The notes below the pieces were generated by a model. It had not been told where the DNA came from. It made no database searches and was given only the letters and a program-made list of their open reading frames with translations. The translations under genes were made by a program, and so were the position numbers. Below, piece after piece: positions 3,245-5,186 of a stretch of DNA of 5,186 bases; the stretch's first letter is position 1; each line of letters opens with the position of its first letter. The stretch is from Flavobacterium psychrophilum (GTDB lineage Bacteria; Bacteroidota; Bacteroidia; Flavobacteriales; Flavobacteriaceae), in the NCBI GenBank assembly GCA_003243255.1, contig QFQM01000281.1, positions 1-5,186 of the forward strand, read 5' to 3'.

Positions 3245-5186
3245 ATGAAACAAAAATTACTGTTATTAATATTTATTGTATGTCTGCAGTTTCAAAGTGC
3301 CAGATCGCAAATTAACTTTAACGAGAATGGATGTTATGGCCAATTAAATAACTGGACACTTTCCGGTACTGTCGCAGGACATAATTCTTATACTTCTGGT
3401 TATGGTATTATTAGCTGGAGTGTCGCAAACAACCGATGGGAAATTAGCGATGGTTTCTTTATAGATTATTACAACAACACAAATACATCACCAAATCCTC
3501 CTGCTTTGGGTGTTGGGACATGGGTTGCCACTGGTCAGTGTGGTCCTTCATATATTACACAGCTTGATGGGCCATTTACAACGTCTGCTGCCTTGCCAAC
3601 TGTAATTACAAATACGCCTATAACCAACTATGGAGCTATAACAGCAGTTTTAGGTGGTAATGTAACTTCCGATGGTGGGGCATCATTATCAAGCCGGGGT
3701 ATAGTATGGGGGACTGCGCCAAACCCTACAGGTAATGCTTCCCTGACAGGGACTACATCGGGTACTTTTAGCGGAACCGTTAGCTCTCTCCCTCCGGGAA
3801 CAACAATTTATTACAGGGCTTATGCTACAAACATGGCGGGTACAGCTTATGGTAGTGATGTACAATTTACTACTAACGCAGCTTTATCGGCAACACAATC
3901 GCAAACTTATGCCTGTAATGCTGTTAATAACGGAACAGCAACTGTAACACCTACGGGTGGTAAACTACCTTACACATACATCTGGTCAAATGGTAGTACC
4001 ACAGCAGGTGTTAACGGACTGGCTCCGAGCAATTATTCAGTTCTTATTACTGATGGTGAGGGAACCTCAACATCAAGAAGTTTTACAATAACACAGTATA
4101 CCGCAATAAGCGGAACGACCACACCTATAAATGTAACCTGTAACGGAGGTTCTAATGGAGCCATTAACCTTACTCCTTCAGGAGGAACAGGTCCATATAC
4201 CTTTAACTGGGCCGATGGCGTAACAACAGAAGACAGAACAGGGCTTTCAGCAGGCACTTACTCGGTTACTATTACCGATGCCAATAACTGTACAGGAACA
4301 GTAAGTGGAATAATGGTAACGCAACCGGCTGCTGTAAGCGGAACAACATTGGTTACCGATGTATCTTGTTTTGGAGCAAATACAGGGGCTATAGACCTTA
4401 GCCCGGTAGGTGGTTCTGCGGGAACGTATACCTATTTATGGAATGATGGTATAATAACAGAAGACAGGACAGGTCTGATTGCTGGAAGTTATACTGTTGT
4501 TATCCGTGATGTCAATAACTGTCCGGGAACAGTTATAGTAACAATAGGTCAGCCTGCATCTGCTCTTACTGCATCACCAGGAACTCAGGTTAATGTTTTA
4601 TGCAACGGCAATGCTACCGGTGAAGCCACAGTAACTGCAACAGGCGGTACAGGAGCATACAGCTATAGCTGGAATACCACTCCGGTACAAACTACCGCTA
4701 CCGCATCAAACCTTGCGGCTGGAACGTATATCGCAACAGTAACCGATGCCAACAACTGTACTGCAACACAGTCGTTTACTATAACAGAACCAACAGTGCT
4801 TGTCGCTTCAGCAGGTACACAGACAAATGTGCTGTGTAATGGCAATGCAACAGGAGAAGCCACAGTAACCGCTACAGGCGGTACAGGAGTATACAGCTAT
4901 AGCTGGAATACCACTCCGGTACAGACAACTGATACAGCTACTAACCTTGCAGCAGGAACATATATCGCAACAGTAACCGATGCCAACAATTGTACTGCAA
5001 CACAGTCGTTCACTATTACAGAACCAACAGTACTTGTCGCTTCAGCAGGTACACAGACAAATGTGCTGTGTAATGGCAATACAACAGGTGAAGCCGCAGT
5101 TACCGCTACAGGAGGTACAGGAGCTTATACCTATAGCTGGAATACCATCCCGGCACAAACTAGTGCTACAGCTTCAAACCTTACAG
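3245..5186 (+). CDS. SprB-repeat cell-surface protein, N-terminal part (3' end outside window)
   Basis: The frame runs from ATG 3245 to the window edge (647 full codons) without a stop. Residues 1-21 are a Sec signal peptide (MKQKLLLLIFIVCL, likely cut at ARS|Q). Residues 22-117 are a Trp/Tyr/Asn-rich beta-like domain I do not recognise firmly. Residues 118-210 are an FN3-like domain with the Bacteroidota pattern GGNVTSDGG, SRGIVWG, YYRAYATNMAGTAYG and closing FTT. From 213 onward come SprB-type repeats of about 73-79 residues, starting at 213, 286, 363, 439, 518 and 596 (last one cut). Each carries N-V-x-C-N-G, a GGT-x-x-Y-x-Y-x-W core, AGTY and D-x-N-N-C; the paired Cys could form a disulfide. 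Repeat 1 lacks the second Cys. Repeats 4-6 contain no Lys or Arg. SprB is the large gliding adhesin of Flavobacterium; such proteins are usually exported by the type IX system, but the C-terminal sorting domain would lie outside this window. A different SprB-repeat adhesin is equally possible. Confidence 0.9.
   Translation, partial: MKQKLLLLIFIVCLQFQSARSQINFNENGCYGQLNNWTLSGTVAGHNSYTSGYGIISWSVANNRWEISDGFFIDYYNNTNTSPNPPALGVGTWVATGQCGPSYITQLDGPFTTSAALPTVITNTPITNYGAITAVLGGNVTSDGGASLSSRGIVWGTAPNPTGNASLTGTTSGTFSGTVSSLPPGTTIYYRAYATNMAGTAYGSDVQFTTNAALSATQSQTYACNAVNNGTATVTPTGGKLPYTYIWSNGSTTAGVNGLAPSNYSVLITDGEGTSTSRSFTITQYTAISGTTTPINVTCNGGSNGAINLTPSGGTGPYTFNWADGVTTEDRTGLSAGTYSVTITDANNCTGTVSGIMVTQPAAVSGTTLVTDVSCFGANTGAIDLSPVGGSAGTYTYLWNDGIITEDRTGLIAGSYTVVIRDVNNCPGTVIVTIGQPASALTASPGTQVNVLCNGNATGEATVTATGGTGAYSYSWNTTPVQTTATASNLAAGTYIATVTDANNCTATQSFTITEPTVLVASAGTQTNVLCNGNATGEATVTATGGTGVYSYSWNTTPVQTTDTATNLAAGTYIATVTDANNCTATQSFTITEPTVLVASAGTQTNVLCNGNTTGEAAVTATGGTGAYTYSWNTIPAQTSATASNLT
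4559..5186 (+). repeat. 234-bp tandem coding repeats (SprB units 4-6)
   Basis: Three successive units start at 4559, 4796 and 5030. From equivalent points (4571, 4805, 5039) the period is exactly 234 bp, or 78 codons; the last unit is cut by the window edge. Units 5 and 6 share an exact 48-nt run (4799-4846 with 5033-5080), and units 4 and 5 share an exact 29-nt run (4727-4755 with 4961-4989). Units 1-3 encode the same fold but are clearly divergent in DNA. The array is a hotspot for copy-number change and for assembly collapse. Confidence 0.93.

Noticed and set aside
3245..3310. Lipoprotein signal (Cys13) in the SprB-like protein
   Set aside because: The Cys sits inside the hydrophobic core (IFIVCLQF) without the Leu-x-x-Cys lipobox and small residues; a type I signal peptide cut after residue 21 fits better.
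4663..5079. Two look-alike minus-strand open frames (4663-4863 and 4897-5079)
   Set aside because: They are 234 bp apart and nearly the same only because they lie opposite the tandem repeats; the continuous plus-strand frame with a signal peptide is the real gene.
3881..5186. Tandem repeats as a CRISPR array or non-coding satellite
   Set aside because: Unit length is 234 bp, a multiple of three, the frame is open throughout, and differences are mostly synonymous or conservative, so they encode protein repeats.

Overview
The window looks like a chromosomal segment from a flavobacterium (Bacteroidota, probably Flavobacteriaceae). The support is AT-rich DNA, start codons without clear Shine-Dalgarno sequences, repeated matches to the Bacteroidota promoter -7 element TAnnTTTG, typical flavobacterial small lipoproteins, and a SprB-repeat surface protein of the gliding/adhesion type. 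No RNA gene, insertion sequence or CRISPR array was seen.

Layout. (1) 1-228: the 3' end of an unrecognised plus-strand gene. (2) 333-551 and 622-843: two tandem paralogous mini-lipoproteins of 72 and 73 residues. Each is followed by a terminator, and the second terminator also serves the convergent gene on its right. (3) 916-1815, minus strand: a full-length AraC-family regulator. (4) 2081-2494, plus strand and divergent from it: a 137-residue protein that aligns without gaps to the sensor/linker part of that regulator but has no DNA-binding domain. (5) 2610-3041: a SnoaL/NTF2-like protein, followed by a strong terminator. (6) 3245 to the window edge: the first 647 residues of a secreted, multi-domain surface protein with a signal peptide, an FN3-like domain and at least six SprB-type repeats. 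The last repeats are near-identical 234-bp DNA units.

The most interesting signal is regulatory. The 9-mer ATTGTTTGA occurs three times in the window. Each copy starts 60 or 61 bp upstream of the first base of a TAnnTTTG box, reading toward the AraC gene, the orphan sensor gene and the SnoaL-like gene respectively. In each case a second TTTG lies exactly 21 bp (two helical turns) downstream of the first. This is the arrangement expected of tandem AraC-family half-sites. It suggests a compact local regulon: an autoregulated AraC protein, a sensor-only paralog that may modulate it, and a small SnoaL-like enzyme or ligand-binding protein. The lipoprotein and SprB-like promoters do not carry the motif at that position. 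The regulon is inferred from sequence alone; ligand and function are unknown.
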